Numbered from the stretch's first letter, positions 14,685 to 22,508 are shown. The stretch is 40,898 bases of DNA from an uncultured Peptococcaceae bacterium (GCA_937976375.1 CALJRU010000006.1:1-40898), one strand, 5' to 3'. Translations and numbers: made by a program. Notes: generated by a model from the sequence alone, not told the origin.

Positions 14685-14733
14685 TGGACGATAGTGACGG
14701 AAATATTTTTTCGTTTTTCTATGCAAGTTCCAC

Positions 14734-14769
14734 TTTAAATCGAATATAAATTCTATTATAATAGAAGCA
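14734..14769 (+). promoter_or_regulatory. Promoter and palindrome of the plus-strand region-4-like gene
   Basis: A TTTAAA -35 and a perfect TATAAT -10 (14757-14762) are spaced 17 nt. The -10 sits inside a perfect 16-bp palindrome, TTCTATTATAATAGAA (14751-14766), a likely operator. The 12-mer ATAATAGAAGCA (14758-14769) recurs inverted at 14649-14660. Confidence 0.6.
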
Positions 14770-14835
14770 GCTCACGACACGACCTTTGCCACAAAGCACG
14801 ACGACGTCTGTACTGTAAAGGGAGGAATGATAATC

Positions 14836-15291
14836 ATGCCGTCAAAATCGAGACTCATGCACCACTTTGAACAAGAATGGCGTGCCGCTGGTCAAGACCC
14901 GCGTGTTGTGATGAAACAAGTGCGCCAGCTCCTGCGCAGCTACCAGGAACTTGCCTGGCGCGCAGCGCTGGAAGAAAAACGCGCCAACGACGCCAACGAA
15001 CTCGCCAGTGGCCGTGCTCTCATCGCCAGCCTGCTGGAGCTGGCCCCGTTGGGCACAAGCCCGCGCGAAGGCTATGCCGCCGCTGCAGCGCTCATGCGCC
15101 GCACGCTGGCCGCCGTGGCCCACTACCCGCACAACGGCGCGCTCTACCATGCCATCCTCGAAGGCGCCTACTTCCGCGCCAACCCTGGCGGCGACAGCGC
15201 CCTCTGGCCAGAACTGCACATCGAACGCAGCACCTACTACCAACGCAAGCAGGAAGCCATCGCCTTGTTTGGCACCCTGATGCAAAAATAA
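14836..15291 (+). CDS. ArpU/RinA-like phage-type transcriptional regulator
   Basis: This is a 151-residue helical protein. The C-terminal part (about 125-148) reads LHIERSTYYQRKQEAIALFGTLM, split here as HIERSTYYQR and KQEAIALFG. That is the recognition-helix pattern of region-4-like phage late-gene regulators of the ArpU/RinA kind. No other domain is clear. GGGAGG lies 10 nt before the ATG at 14836; the ATG at 14827 is too close to it. It is divergent from the region-4-like gene at 14142-14597 and ends with its own terminator. A regulator of a phage-like unit is the likely role. Confidence 0.65.
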   Translation: MPSKSRLMHHFEQEWRAAGQDPRVVMKQVRQLLRSYQELAWRAALEEKRANDANELASGRALIASLLELAPLGTSPREGYAAAAALMRRTLAAVAHYPHNGALYHAILEGAYFRANPGGDSALWPELHIERSTYYQRKQEAIALFGTLMQK

Positions 15292-15299
15292 CCCATTTC

Positions 15300-15336
15300 C
15301 TGCACCAACGCCTCGTGGCGAAGGTGCAGTTTTTTT
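15300..15336 (+). terminator. Terminator after the ArpU-like gene
   Basis: A CTGCACC / GGTGCAG outer stem with an inner CGCC-TCGT-GGCG stem is followed by seven T. Confidence 0.9.
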
Positions 15337-15351
15337 ATGCCCTGCCGCCGC

Positions 15352-15380
15352 TTGCAATGGCATCGCCCTTCCCTTACAAT
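15352..15380 (+). promoter_or_regulatory. Promoter of thiM
   Basis: TTGCAA and TACAAT are separated by 17 nt. The predicted leader is only about 37 nt, too short for a TPP riboswitch. Confidence 0.65.
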
Positions 15381-15423
15381 AGAGATTGACGACTTAACGA
15401 TCACCTTTAAAGGAGGCAGAACG

Positions 15424-16278
15424 GTGGAGCAAACCTTTCTTGCGCCAAGCGAAACGGCGCCATTTGCAAATATTTTTCAGGCGGTGCAGCACCAACACCC
15501 GCTTGTTGACTGCATCACCAACATCGTAACTGTAAACGACATGGCCAACGGACTTCTGGCCATCGATGCGCGCCCTGTCATGGCCAGCGCACCGGAAGAA
15601 ATCACCTATTTTGTCGCGCGCGCCGACGCCCTGCTGCTCAATCTGGGCGCCACTGGCAGCGAACAGCGCGAAGCCATGCTGCGCGGTGCCGCCGAAGCCA
15701 ACCGCCTCGGCAAGCCAGTGGTCATCGATCCTGTCGGCGTCGGCACCTCGCCTCTGCGCCGCGACACCTTGGCCCAGCTTCTGGCAGAATGCCAGATCGC
15801 CTGCATCCGCGGCAACATCAGCGAAATCAAGGCCCTTGCCGGCCTCTCCACCGACGCTGGCGGCGTGGATGCCTCCGAAGCCGACCTCGAAGACCCACGC
15901 GCCTTCACCCTGGCCGCCGACATGGCGAAAAATCTGGCCGCTGCGCATCATACCGTCATCGCCATCAGCGGTCCCCGCGACATCGTCTCCGACGGCCGCA
16001 CCACCTACGTGGTCAACGGCGGCAACGCCATGATGACCCGCGTCACCGGCAGCGGCTGCACCCTCACCGGCCTTGTCGCCGCCTTTGCCGCCGTCGCCCC
16101 GGCCGACCCGCTGCGCGCCGCCACCGCTGCCATCGCCCTGATGTGCCGCGCCGGTGACCGCGCCCTGGCAAAAGCTGGCTACCACGCCACCGCCAGCTTC
16201 CACACCGCCATGTTCGACGCCCTTTCGGCCATCACCCCGCAGGAACTCGCCGCCAGCCTGCGCCTGGAACGCTTATAA
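15424..16278 (+). CDS. thiM: Hydroxyethylthiazole kinase ThiM
   Basis: This 284-residue ribokinase-fold enzyme phosphorylates 4-methyl-5-hydroxyethylthiazole, a salvage step for thiamine. Motifs are NIVTVNDMANGLLA (33-46), PVVIDPVGVG (98-107), RGNISEI, and the catalytic TGSGC with C212. The length is slightly above the usual 260-270. The start is GTG at 15424, with GGAGG 7 nt upstream; an earlier in-frame ATG at 15337 lies before the promoter. No thiD or thiE follows. A HAD phosphatase gene starts 31 nt later. Confidence 0.92.
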   Translation: MEQTFLAPSETAPFANIFQAVQHQHPLVDCITNIVTVNDMANGLLAIDARPVMASAPEEITYFVARADALLLNLGATGSEQREAMLRGAAEANRLGKPVVIDPVGVGTSPLRRDTLAQLLAECQIACIRGNISEIKALAGLSTDAGGVDASEADLEDPRAFTLAADMAKNLAAAHHTVIAISGPRDIVSDGRTTYVVNGGNAMMTRVTGSGCTLTGLVAAFAAVAPADPLRAATAAIALMCRAGDRALAKAGYHATASFHTAMFDALSAITPQELAASLRLERL

Positions 16279-16309
16279 ACCATTACAAACAACGAAGAAG
16301 GAGACAGTA

Positions 16310-16984
16310 ATGATCAAAGGTTTATTATTCGACATGGATGGCACCCTCGCCGATACCATCCAATACTGGACAGAAATCATCCCTAATTTTGTGCGCCAGT
16401 GCGGCTACGAGCCCGACACCGACGCCCTCTCATCCGATAAAATCCACGCCATGAGCCTGAGCCAGTCGGCCGCCATGATCTGCGACTTCTATCACCTCGA
16501 CATGACCCCGAAAGAAGTCACCGACGCCTGGTACCGCGAAGCCAACCGCATCTACACCGACGTGGCCCCACTCAAGCCCGGCGCCTACGACTTTGTGCAC
16601 CGCCTGCACGACCTCGGCCTACCCATGGTGCTCGTGACCAACAACGACAAAGCCCTCGCCGACGCCCTGCTCACGCGCACCGGCATCCGCGACTGCTTCA
16701 AAGACCTCTACTGCGGCTTCAACCTGGGCCTAGGCAAAACCGAGCCAACCCTCATCGAGCTTGCCCGCAAAGCCGTCGGCAGCGACGCCTGCGACACCTG
16801 GATGTTTGAAGACAGCCTCGGCCCTATTCGCACCGCCAAAAGCATCGGCATTCACACCGCCGCCATGCTCGACCAATACCACGATGCCGCCGAAATCGCC
16901 GCCGTGCGCGAAGAAGCCGAAACCGTATTCGAAAACTACGCCCAGGCCGACGCCTGGCTCACCGCCATGCTCAGCCAACAATAA
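16310..16984 (+). CDS. HAD-superfamily phosphatase (Gph/beta-PGM-like)
   Basis: This 224-residue cytosolic phosphatase has the nucleophile motif FDMDGTLADT (D8, D10), a helical cap, VLVTNND (motif II), a lysine in GLGKTEPT, and FEDSLGPIRTAKSIGI (motif III/IV). It could act on phosphoglycolate or another sugar phosphate. Lying in one transcript with thiM makes a thiamine-related phosphate ester a reasonable guess but no more. AAGGAG lies 6 nt before the ATG at 16310. GC content at third positions is very high, as in thiM. Confidence 0.85.
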   Translation: MIKGLLFDMDGTLADTIQYWTEIIPNFVRQCGYEPDTDALSSDKIHAMSLSQSAAMICDFYHLDMTPKEVTDAWYREANRIYTDVAPLKPGAYDFVHRLHDLGLPMVLVTNNDKALADALLTRTGIRDCFKDLYCGFNLGLGKTEPTLIELARKAVGSDACDTWMFEDSLGPIRTAKSIGIHTAAMLDQYHDAAEIAAVREEAETVFENYAQADAWLTAMLSQQ

Positions 16985-16990
16985 ACAAAC

Positions 16991-17030
16991 AAGCTGCCCC
17001 GCGGCCCCAACCAACCGCCAGGCAGCTTTT
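16991..17030 (+). terminator. Terminator of the thiM-HAD unit
   Basis: The AAGCTGCC / GGCAGCTT stem with a 24-nt loop is followed by TTCTTG. The T-run is weak, but a second hairpin follows at 17042-17080. Confidence 0.6.
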
Positions 17031-17041
17031 CTTGTGCAAAT

Positions 17042-17080
17042 AAAAAAACCGACTGTTCCGTGAGGAACGGTCGGTTTTTT
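17042..17080 (-). terminator. Two-way terminator between the HAD gene and the SLH gene
   Basis: AAAAAACCGAC / GTCGGTTTTTT with an inner GTTCC/GGAAC stem gives a T-run on both strands. It closes the surface-protein operon from the right and backs up the HAD terminator. Confidence 0.88.
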
Positions 17081-17099
17081 GTGTGTTGTTTACTGGGCG

Positions 17100-19466
17100 T
17101 TATGCCATGACATTTTCCAGAAAGCGCTGGAACATGGCTGCCACTTGGGCGCGGGTTGCCGTGCCTTGTGGCGCGAGGGTATCTTCACTCATGCCGCTGA
17201 TGATCCCTTCCGATACGGCCCAGCTCATGACGTCGCTTGCCCATGGGCTGACGCTGTCTGCATCACTGTAGGCGTCGAGGCTTGCGCGGGCGCTCACATC
17301 GAGGCCTTTGTAGTCGGCGTAGCGATAGAGGATCGACGCCATCTGTTCGCGGGTGATTGGGTCGTTTGGCCCAAAGGTGCCGTCGCCATAGCCGCCGACG
17401 ATGCCTTCGCTGGCTGCCCAGGCCACTGGGTCGGCGTACCAGTCACCACCGGCCACGTCGCTGAACTCGGCACTGCCAACTGCAGGGCTGCCTTCCAGGC
17501 GGTGCAGCATGGAAACGATCATGCCGCGGGTGGTGGTGGTGTTTGGTTCAAAGGTGGTGGCGCTGGTGCCGGTCATCAGGCCATTGTCGTACGCATACTG
17601 CACCGCGTCGGTGTACCATGCCCCTGGAACCACATCGCTGAAGATGTCGGCCACCGTGGTAGATGGCTCTTCTGCAAAGGCAGCGGTGATGCTGACTTTG
17701 CCGCTTGGCATGGTGAAGCTGTAGGTGCCATCGCCATTGTCGGTGACTTCCAGCTCTTTGCCGCCAGCAGTCACGCTCAGCGTATCCAGCATATAGCCAG
17801 CGTCCGGTGTCGCAGTGATGGTCACTGTTTCACCTTCAGTGGCATACTTGTCCACAGCGACACTGCCATTGTCCGGCTGAGCCACGCTGATTTCATAGCT
17901 GTACTTGCCGGTGTAATGATAGGTCGATACATTGACTGTACAGGTGTCTGTTTTGTCTCCGGCTTTTGCTGTAATGATCGCCGTGCCATCCTTATGCGCA
18001 GTGACAACGCCGTTTTGGGTAACTGTTGCAACATCTTCATTATCTGAAGACCATTCAACAGCATCAGTTGTGTTTTCAGGTGTCACCGTAGCAACCAATG
18101 TCGCTGTATTTGGCGTTGTGTTGCTATACAGATTCAGCGTATCGCGATCCAGAGTGATGCCAGTGGCAGAAACAATAATTTTCCCATCCGACCCGACAAC
18201 TACCCCCCCTTCAGGCGCGGTAACAACAGGACCTCCACTCTCCTGCACTGTTGCACCAGCAGGCACGGTAATTGTGCCATCTGATTTTATAATCGGTACT
18301 TGACCATCTTGCTGACCAGCAATAATCTTCGTGCCCTCTTCTGTGGTAATGCTGCCGCCTGCAGGCACCGTGGCAATGCCGTTGGTTACTATAGGCGTCC
18401 AAGACTGGTCCTCTGCTGCTCCGATAGTATTGCCGAGTTGGTCTACAATCGTGCCGGTAAAGGTATTGTCAGCACTATAACCTACCAATTTAAACGAACT
18501 GTTTTCATCGACAGTTAGTTTCTCATTTGTTGATTTCATCAACCGAATCGTAGCAAGAGAATCTGGTTTACTTTGACCTTTTGCATCCACCGCATCTTGC
18601 AGTGTGTCATAAAGATACGCATTGCCACCTTCGACAACCATTGCTGTGGTGTTCTCCGAAGTATACACCGTTACGCCCGTGTCTACACCGGTCACATTAG
18701 ATAAAGTGGTTCCTGTAACATTAATTTTACCGTTGTTGTTAGAATCCAAATTCTTATAGCTGCCCGAGACGATTGTAGCAGTTGCTTTACTTGAATTATC
18801 GACCTTAACAGCCTTTCCCTCACCCACATTAATCACACAATTTGTCATATTTATCTTTGGCTCATCATTTTCATACGACGGATTACCTTGTGGTCCAGAG
18901 TAAACCGCTGCAGTGATGGATTTGTTAGGCGGAGTAAGAATAATAACATTATCTAGCTTTGCTTCATCCCCGGATGATGCCATTTGCATATAGGCAAATA
19001 CTCCTAAATAATCTACTGAAGTCCCTTCTGAAATGCCAGAAGTATCACAGTCCATTATAATAGAACCATCTGTGATATCAATAGCCCCAGAATAGCCAAA
19101 TATACCATAAACAGCAGACGAAGCGGTCAAATTCGCGCCATTAGGAAGAGTAAATGTTAGTGTATGACCATTAAGATCGATGGTATAACCTCTTCCCATT
19201 AATCCTATGTAAGAGCCTGCTCCAGATTCTTGCATCGTTATAGTAATATCTTGATTCAATTCCAGCCGCCCTATTACTGTAGCTCCACTTTGTGTATACT
19301 CGACAAGCTCTTCTACAGTATTAAATTCTTCTGTAACCGTATCTCCATCATATAAACAAGCAATTGGTTCTGTATCAGCAAAAGCTTGCCGGCTAGGCAA
19401 TATAGGAAACAGGAGTAATAAAAAACATATTATTAGGCTTAAAGATTGCCGTAATCTAAGCTTCAT
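17100..19466 (-). CDS. SLH-domain surface protein with Big2-like domain
   Basis: This is a 788-residue exported protein. A signal peptide (1-31, cut near AFA-DTE) precedes a beta-rich, Thr/Gly/Asn-rich region (32-430) resembling a beta-helix. A Big2-type Ig-like domain (about 436-513, DAVEWSSDNEDVATV and KAGDKTDTCTV) follows, then a bacterial-repeat-like beta domain (520-598, PDAGYMLDTLSV). Three S-layer homology repeats end the protein (about 608-657, 667-717, 732-785), which bind wall polymer. AAGGAGG lies 11 nt before the ATG, 16 nt after the upstream surface gene, so they form one operon. No ligand is deducible. The 5' two thirds is clearly more AT-rich than the SLH part. Confidence 0.88.
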   Translation of the reverse strand: MKLRLRQSLSLIICFLLLLFPILPSRQAFADTEPIACLYDGDTVTEEFNTVEELVEYTQSGATVIGRLELNQDITITMQESGAGSYIGLMGRGYTIDLNGHTLTFTLPNGANLTASSAVYGIFGYSGAIDITDGSIIMDCDTSGISEGTSVDYLGVFAYMQMASSGDEAKLDNVIILTPPNKSITAAVYSGPQGNPSYENDEPKINMTNCVINVGEGKAVKVDNSSKATATIVSGSYKNLDSNNNGKINVTGTTLSNVTGVDTGVTVYTSENTTAMVVEGGNAYLYDTLQDAVDAKGQSKPDSLATIRLMKSTNEKLTVDENSSFKLVGYSADNTFTGTIVDQLGNTIGAAEDQSWTPIVTNGIATVPAGGSITTEEGTKIIAGQQDGQVPIIKSDGTITVPAGATVQESGGPVVTAPEGGVVVGSDGKIIVSATGITLDRDTLNLYSNTTPNTATLVATVTPENTTDAVEWSSDNEDVATVTQNGVVTAHKDGTAIITAKAGDKTDTCTVNVSTYHYTGKYSYEISVAQPDNGSVAVDKYATEGETVTITATPDAGYMLDTLSVTAGGKELEVTDNGDGTYSFTMPSGKVSITAAFAEEPSTTVADIFSDVVPGAWYTDAVQYAYDNGLMTGTSATTFEPNTTTTRGMIVSMLHRLEGSPAVGSAEFSDVAGGDWYADPVAWAASEGIVGGYGDGTFGPNDPITREQMASILYRYADYKGLDVSARASLDAYSDADSVSPWASDVMSWAVSEGIISGMSEDTLAPQGTATRAQVAAMFQRFLENVMA

Positions 19467-19482
19467 TATTTATGCAGCCTCC

Positions 19483-20805
19483 TTAAAGCTTTGTATTTCC
19501 ACTAAGAGAGACATAAGGACTAGGGGAGATAAATGTATTTAGTGCGCTTTCATCGGAAGGAACATCTACACCATTTACACTGCCTCCTACTTTACAATTT
19601 TCAATCTTAACAATCATTTTATCAACATATGTACCGGCATCTCCTGATTTATAGGTAATAGGCGCCCCATAAACAGCACCACAGATCCCATTATTATTCA
19701 TGCAGCTAATCGCACCGGAGCTCGTGCAGCCAGTGATGGTACTATAAATCGTGGAAGAAGGTTGGTTTTTGCTTGGTGCAACAACAAAACTACCTAAAAT
19801 TCCTCCAGCTCGTGGCGCACTGATGTCGCCCGTGTTGCCACAGTTCAAAATTGTAGAACCACAGCTTGGCTTAAAAATAGATATTTTATAATTATAAATA
19901 TCACAGCCAAGAATGCCGCCTGTACCGTAGTTTCCAGTTCCTGAAACAGTTCCAGCATTATTGCAGGAATCAATCTTTGCCCGATCCGAATACCCAACAA
20001 TACCGCCTACTTCATTAGTTCCTTCAACTAATGCATTATTGGTGCATTGTTTAATTGTGGTTGTAGTTGTTGCAAGCCAGGAAAGAATATCATGTGCCGC
20101 TCCTAAAATACCACCTGTATAATTAGAAGTTCCATAGACAGGGGCATTATTAGTACATCCAGTAATATCGTTATATTCTCTGCTATCACCAACAATACCG
20201 CCAGTTCTATAAACACCATGAACCGAACAATTATTATTAACTGTGATATTTGAAACCATTGCTGATTTCATTGTTGCTACAGCAATACCGGAAGCTGCTT
20301 CATAAGCATCTCCGTTGCTTGTCGTACTTGTATTATTGAGGATGACACTATCAAATGTAATGTTCTTTACGATACCATAGCTCGCCGTTCCAGAACTTGA
20401 TGTTTTATTTCCCTGGATCATTCCAAACAAACCAGCACGAATAGTATTGTTATCACCATTGATAGATGCATTGCTTATTGTGTTCTGATCTCCATCAAAA
20501 ATCCCCTTAAATGGATGATCCCAATTGCCAATAGGTTCCAAAACAGCGCCTTGACAATCAATATCACCCGCTAAAGTAATTGTATCTCCTTGAAAATTAT
20601 CCTCGGTACTGTAATTGCCATTTACAATATTTGCCAGGCCAACAAGATCTGCCACATCTGATATAGTATAACTTGATCCACTTACACCTTCATACCAACT
20701 ATAATCCGCGATAATTGGGTCCGACTCATCCGCCGCAAAGGCTGCTGGCACCATGGTTGTCAGCATGGCGATGGTCATAAAGATTGCAATCAATTTGCGT
20801 TTCAT
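19483..20805 (-). CDS. Exported beta-helix (GLUG-type) surface protein
   Basis: This is a 440-residue protein with a signal peptide (1-25, MKRKLIAIFMTIAML then AFA-ADE). It has repeated GGIVGxS / GGILGxx blocks spaced 30-40 residues (for example TGGIVGDS, GGIVGYSD, GGILGCD, GGILGSF). That is the GLUG pattern of secreted parallel beta-helix proteins. No SLH, LPXTG or membrane anchor is present, so it may bind the SLH protein encoded next. GGGAGG precedes the ATG. The coding DNA is markedly AT-richer than most of the window, a sign of transfer. It is the first gene after the candidate invertible segment. Confidence 0.8.
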   Translation of the reverse strand: MKRKLIAIFMTIAMLTTMVPAAFAADESDPIIADYSWYEGVSGSSYTISDVADLVGLANIVNGNYSTEDNFQGDTITLAGDIDCQGAVLEPIGNWDHPFKGIFDGDQNTISNASINGDNNTIRAGLFGMIQGNKTSSSGTASYGIVKNITFDSVILNNTSTTSNGDAYEAASGIAVATMKSAMVSNITVNNNCSVHGVYRTGGIVGDSREYNDITGCTNNAPVYGTSNYTGGILGAAHDILSWLATTTTTIKQCTNNALVEGTNEVGGIVGYSDRAKIDSCNNAGTVSGTGNYGTGGILGCDIYNYKISIFKPSCGSTILNCGNTGDISAPRAGGILGSFVVAPSKNQPSSTIYSTITGCTSSGAISCMNNNGICGAVYGAPITYKSGDAGTYVDKMIVKIENCKVGGSVNGVDVPSDESALNTFISPSPYVSLSGNTKL

Positions 20806-20997
20806 AAAAATTACCTCCCATTCTTTTCTTCATCATCAACAAAAGCATGTGGCAACTGCGCATCGATTTGCGTTTGCTCTTTAAGGACTCTTTGCTAATA
20901 CAATATCTTTGCGCATTACCATGATAATAAAAAATTGCTGATTCTAGCATCCCTCCTTTTAAACGCTGAGTTATTCATCATTATTATAACAACTTTG
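20806..20997 (-). other. Leader region between the invertible segment and the surface-protein operon
   Basis: About 190 nt of AT-rich DNA with no convincing gene. It holds the fixed extended -10 motif at 20983-20991. A minus-strand ATG at 20950 has a GGAGGG directly abutting it, and that frame runs into the signal-peptide region of the next gene out of register. This makes translation unlikely. Confidence 0.5.
20983..20991 (-). promoter_or_regulatory. Fixed extended -10 motif before the surface-protein operon
   Basis: TGTTATAAT on the minus strand (TGN plus perfect TATAAT) lies just outside the left inverted repeat. No good -35 is visible; the bases that would serve lie inside the repeat. 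Confidence 0.45.
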
Positions 20998-21066
20998 TTT
21001 TCGTTATGTTGTAAAACGGCCTCTCGTCAGCCGCCACTGTTGCCTGTCTCTCTAAAGAAACGCACA

Positions 21067-21101
21067 GCAAACAAGCGAGTATAATAAACTCGCTTGTTTG
21101 C
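21067..21101. terminator. Perfect 13-bp hairpin inside the candidate invertible segment
   Basis: GCAAACAAGCGAG (21067-21079) and CTCGCTTGTTTGC (21089-21101) enclose a 9-nt loop. No T-run follows on either strand, so it may be a weak terminator, an insulator or a protein site. It lies behind the segment's promoter in either orientation. Confidence 0.4.
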
Positions 21102-21125
21102 CATGGGATAATAGTTTTAAGGTTA

Positions 21126-21154
21126 TTGCGAATAATAACAGGATACTATATAAT
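21126..21154 (+). promoter_or_regulatory. Promoter inside the candidate invertible segment
   Basis: TTGCGA and a perfect TATAAT are separated by 17 nt. As written it reads into the antisense strand of the recombinase gene. After inversion it would lie at about 21046-21074 on the minus strand, reading into the surface-protein operon. Confidence 0.6.
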
Positions 21155-21202
21155 GAATACCATAAAAGAATTTCTTTTCATCTGGTAACAACATAACGAA
21201 AA

Positions 21203-22054
21203 TTATGTGATGACCATGTGCATGCGGTTGAGCTGGCGCAGGTGTTCGGCGCCGCTTTCGAGGGTGTAGATGCGGGTGGTGTTGATGCTGGCGTGGCCGA
21301 GCAGGTCGGCGAGGCGCAGGAGGTCTTTTTCGGCGGCATAGAAGGTGCGGGCAAAAAGATGGCGCAGGTTGTGAGGAAAGACTTTTTCCGGTGCAACGCG
21401 GGCTTGGCCGCAGAGGGCTTTCATGGCGCGCCAGATGTTTGAGCGGTCAATGGGGCGGCCGGTTCTTGTTGTAAAGACAGGGCCGGCGCTCTTTTTTTGC
21501 TGGCGGAGGTAGCGTTTGAGCAGGGTGCAGAGTTTTATGGGCAGAAGCACGAGACGGTGCTTTCCTTTGTTGCGAACATGAGCACGACCGCTGCGCACGG
21601 CGTCAGCGGTGATGAAGCGGAGTTCGCTGACGCGGATGCCGGTGGCGGCGATGGTTTGCAGGATCAGGGCAAGGCGGTGCTGGCTGGTGTGTTCTGCGGT
21701 TTGGACGAGGCGCTGGTATTCTGTGCGGGTGAGTTCTTTGTGTTCGTCGCTGAAGTGGGGGCGTTGGATTTTCAGGGGTTGGATGAGGAGGTCTCTGCGC
21801 TGGTGGTGTTTGAGGTAGCCGTTGACGGCGGCGAGGAGGGCGTTGACGGTGGTGGGGGCGTAGTGCTGCATGAGCTGGTTTTTCCAGGCGATGAGCAGGG
21901 GTTTGTCGAGGGGGCGGTCGGCGGTGGTTTTCGAGAGGATTTGCAGGGCGTGGCGATATTGGGCGATGGTGCTGGCGCTGCGTTCTTTGTTTTCGAGGGT
22001 GTCGATGTATTGCTGGATGCTGGCTGTGGTGAGGATGTGTGGATGGGCGGGCAT
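21203..22054 (-). CDS. Tyrosine recombinase (XerC/D-like)
   Basis: This is a 283-residue integrase-family enzyme. It has an N-terminal SAM-like core-binding domain (about 8-90) and a catalytic domain with R141 (ATGIRVSEL), a beta-hairpin lysine (K163 or K165), H228-x-x-R231 (PHNLRHLFA), H254 (LLGHASINTT) and nucleophile Y263. All catalytic residues are present. The short length without an arm-binding domain fits a Xer or DNA-invertase type rather than a large phage integrase. AAAGGAGG lies 8 nt before the ATG. Its stop touches the 205-bp inverted-repeat segment, and a surface-protein operon follows. I infer it flips that segment. No phage structural genes accompany it. Confidence 0.92.
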   Translation of the reverse strand: MPAHPHILTTASIQQYIDTLENKERSASTIAQYRHALQILSKTTADRPLDKPLLIAWKNQLMQHYAPTTVNALLAAVNGYLKHHQRRDLLIQPLKIQRPHFSDEHKELTRTEYQRLVQTAEHTSQHRLALILQTIAATGIRVSELRFITADAVRSGRAHVRNKGKHRLVLLPIKLCTLLKRYLRQQKKSAGPVFTTRTGRPIDRSNIWRAMKALCGQARVAPEKVFPHNLRHLFARTFYAAEKDLLRLADLLGHASINTTRIYTLESGAEHLRQLNRMHMVIT

Positions 22055-22096
22055 GGTGGGTTCCTCCTTTTGGTGTGGTGTTGTGGTTGGAAATAG

Positions 22097-22146
22097 AACA
22101 GCCCTCCTGCTGAGGGTGCCTGGGGCACGGTGGCAGGAGGGCTGTT
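22097..22146 (-). terminator. Branched hairpin between the membrane protein and recombinase genes
   Basis: A perfect 14-bp stem AACAGCCCTCCTGC / GCAGGAGGGCTGTT has a loop that itself can pair (GTGCC/GGCAC). The minus-strand tail CTATTTCC is a poor T-run, so read-through into the recombinase is likely. Confidence 0.6.
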
Positions 22147-22148
22147 TG

Positions 22149-22508
22149 TTATAGTTCCTGGATGTCACGCCGATAGGAGATGTAACCGCCTGCGGTGATG
22201 ATGGTTGTGGCGAAGAGCCAGAGTGTGAGGGGCAGGTTGGCCTGGAGGTTGTAGACGAAACTGAAGAAGACGGTGACGAGGCCGAGGATACCCCAGTAGA
22301 TCCAGAATTTGTTCCATCGGGGTTCTTCTTTTTCTTCATCGGGGTTGCCGAGGGCAGTGGCGAGATTGCGGGCGCAGACGATGGCTGCCATGATGATGGG
22401 CAGTTTTTCAACGCGAATGGGCAGTATCTGCGGTGCCCAGAGGCTGAGCGCGGCAACGATGAAGGCCACGAGCCACCAAATAACCCAGTACCATTCGTTT
22501 CTTTTCAT
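22149..22508 (-). CDS. Small four-span membrane protein, unknown
   Basis: This 119-residue protein starts MKRNEWYWVIWWLVAF. It has about four hydrophobic segments (8-27, 33-48, 65-85, 90-110) separated by a charged loop (NPDEEKEEPRWNK). No family is recognised. AAAGGTGAT lies 7-8 nt before the ATG at 22508; longer in-frame starts lack a ribosome site. It is upstream of the recombinase, separated by a hairpin. Confidence 0.65.
   Translation of the reverse strand: MKRNEWYWVIWWLVAFIVAALSLWAPQILPIRVEKLPIIMAAIVCARNLATALGNPDEEKEEPRWNKFWIYWGILGLVTVFFSFVYNLQANLPLTLWLFATTIITAGGYISYRRDIQEL

Larger units (their letters stand above)
20998..21202. repeat. Candidate invertible DNA segment bounded by 15-bp inverted repeats
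   Basis: TTTTCGTTATGTTGT (20998-21012) and its exact reverse complement (21188-21202) enclose 175 bp. The right repeat ends one base before the recombinase stop codon (21203-21205). Inside are a hairpin (21067-21101) and a promoter (21126-21154) now reading towards the recombinase. The left repeat is also flanked by GTTTT...AAAAC arms (20997-21017), as tyrosine recombinase sites often are. Inversion itself is inferred. Confidence 0.65.

Noticed and set aside
20726..20950. 74-residue frame overlapping the start of the GLUG surface protein
   Set aside because: Its ATG directly abuts a GGAGGG, and the second half is only an out-of-frame reading of the signal-peptide region.
21203..22054. Phage integrase marking a prophage
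   Set aside because: No capsid, tail, terminase or replication genes are near and no attachment-type direct repeats were seen; a short Xer-like recombinase beside an inverted-repeat segment fits a DNA switch better.
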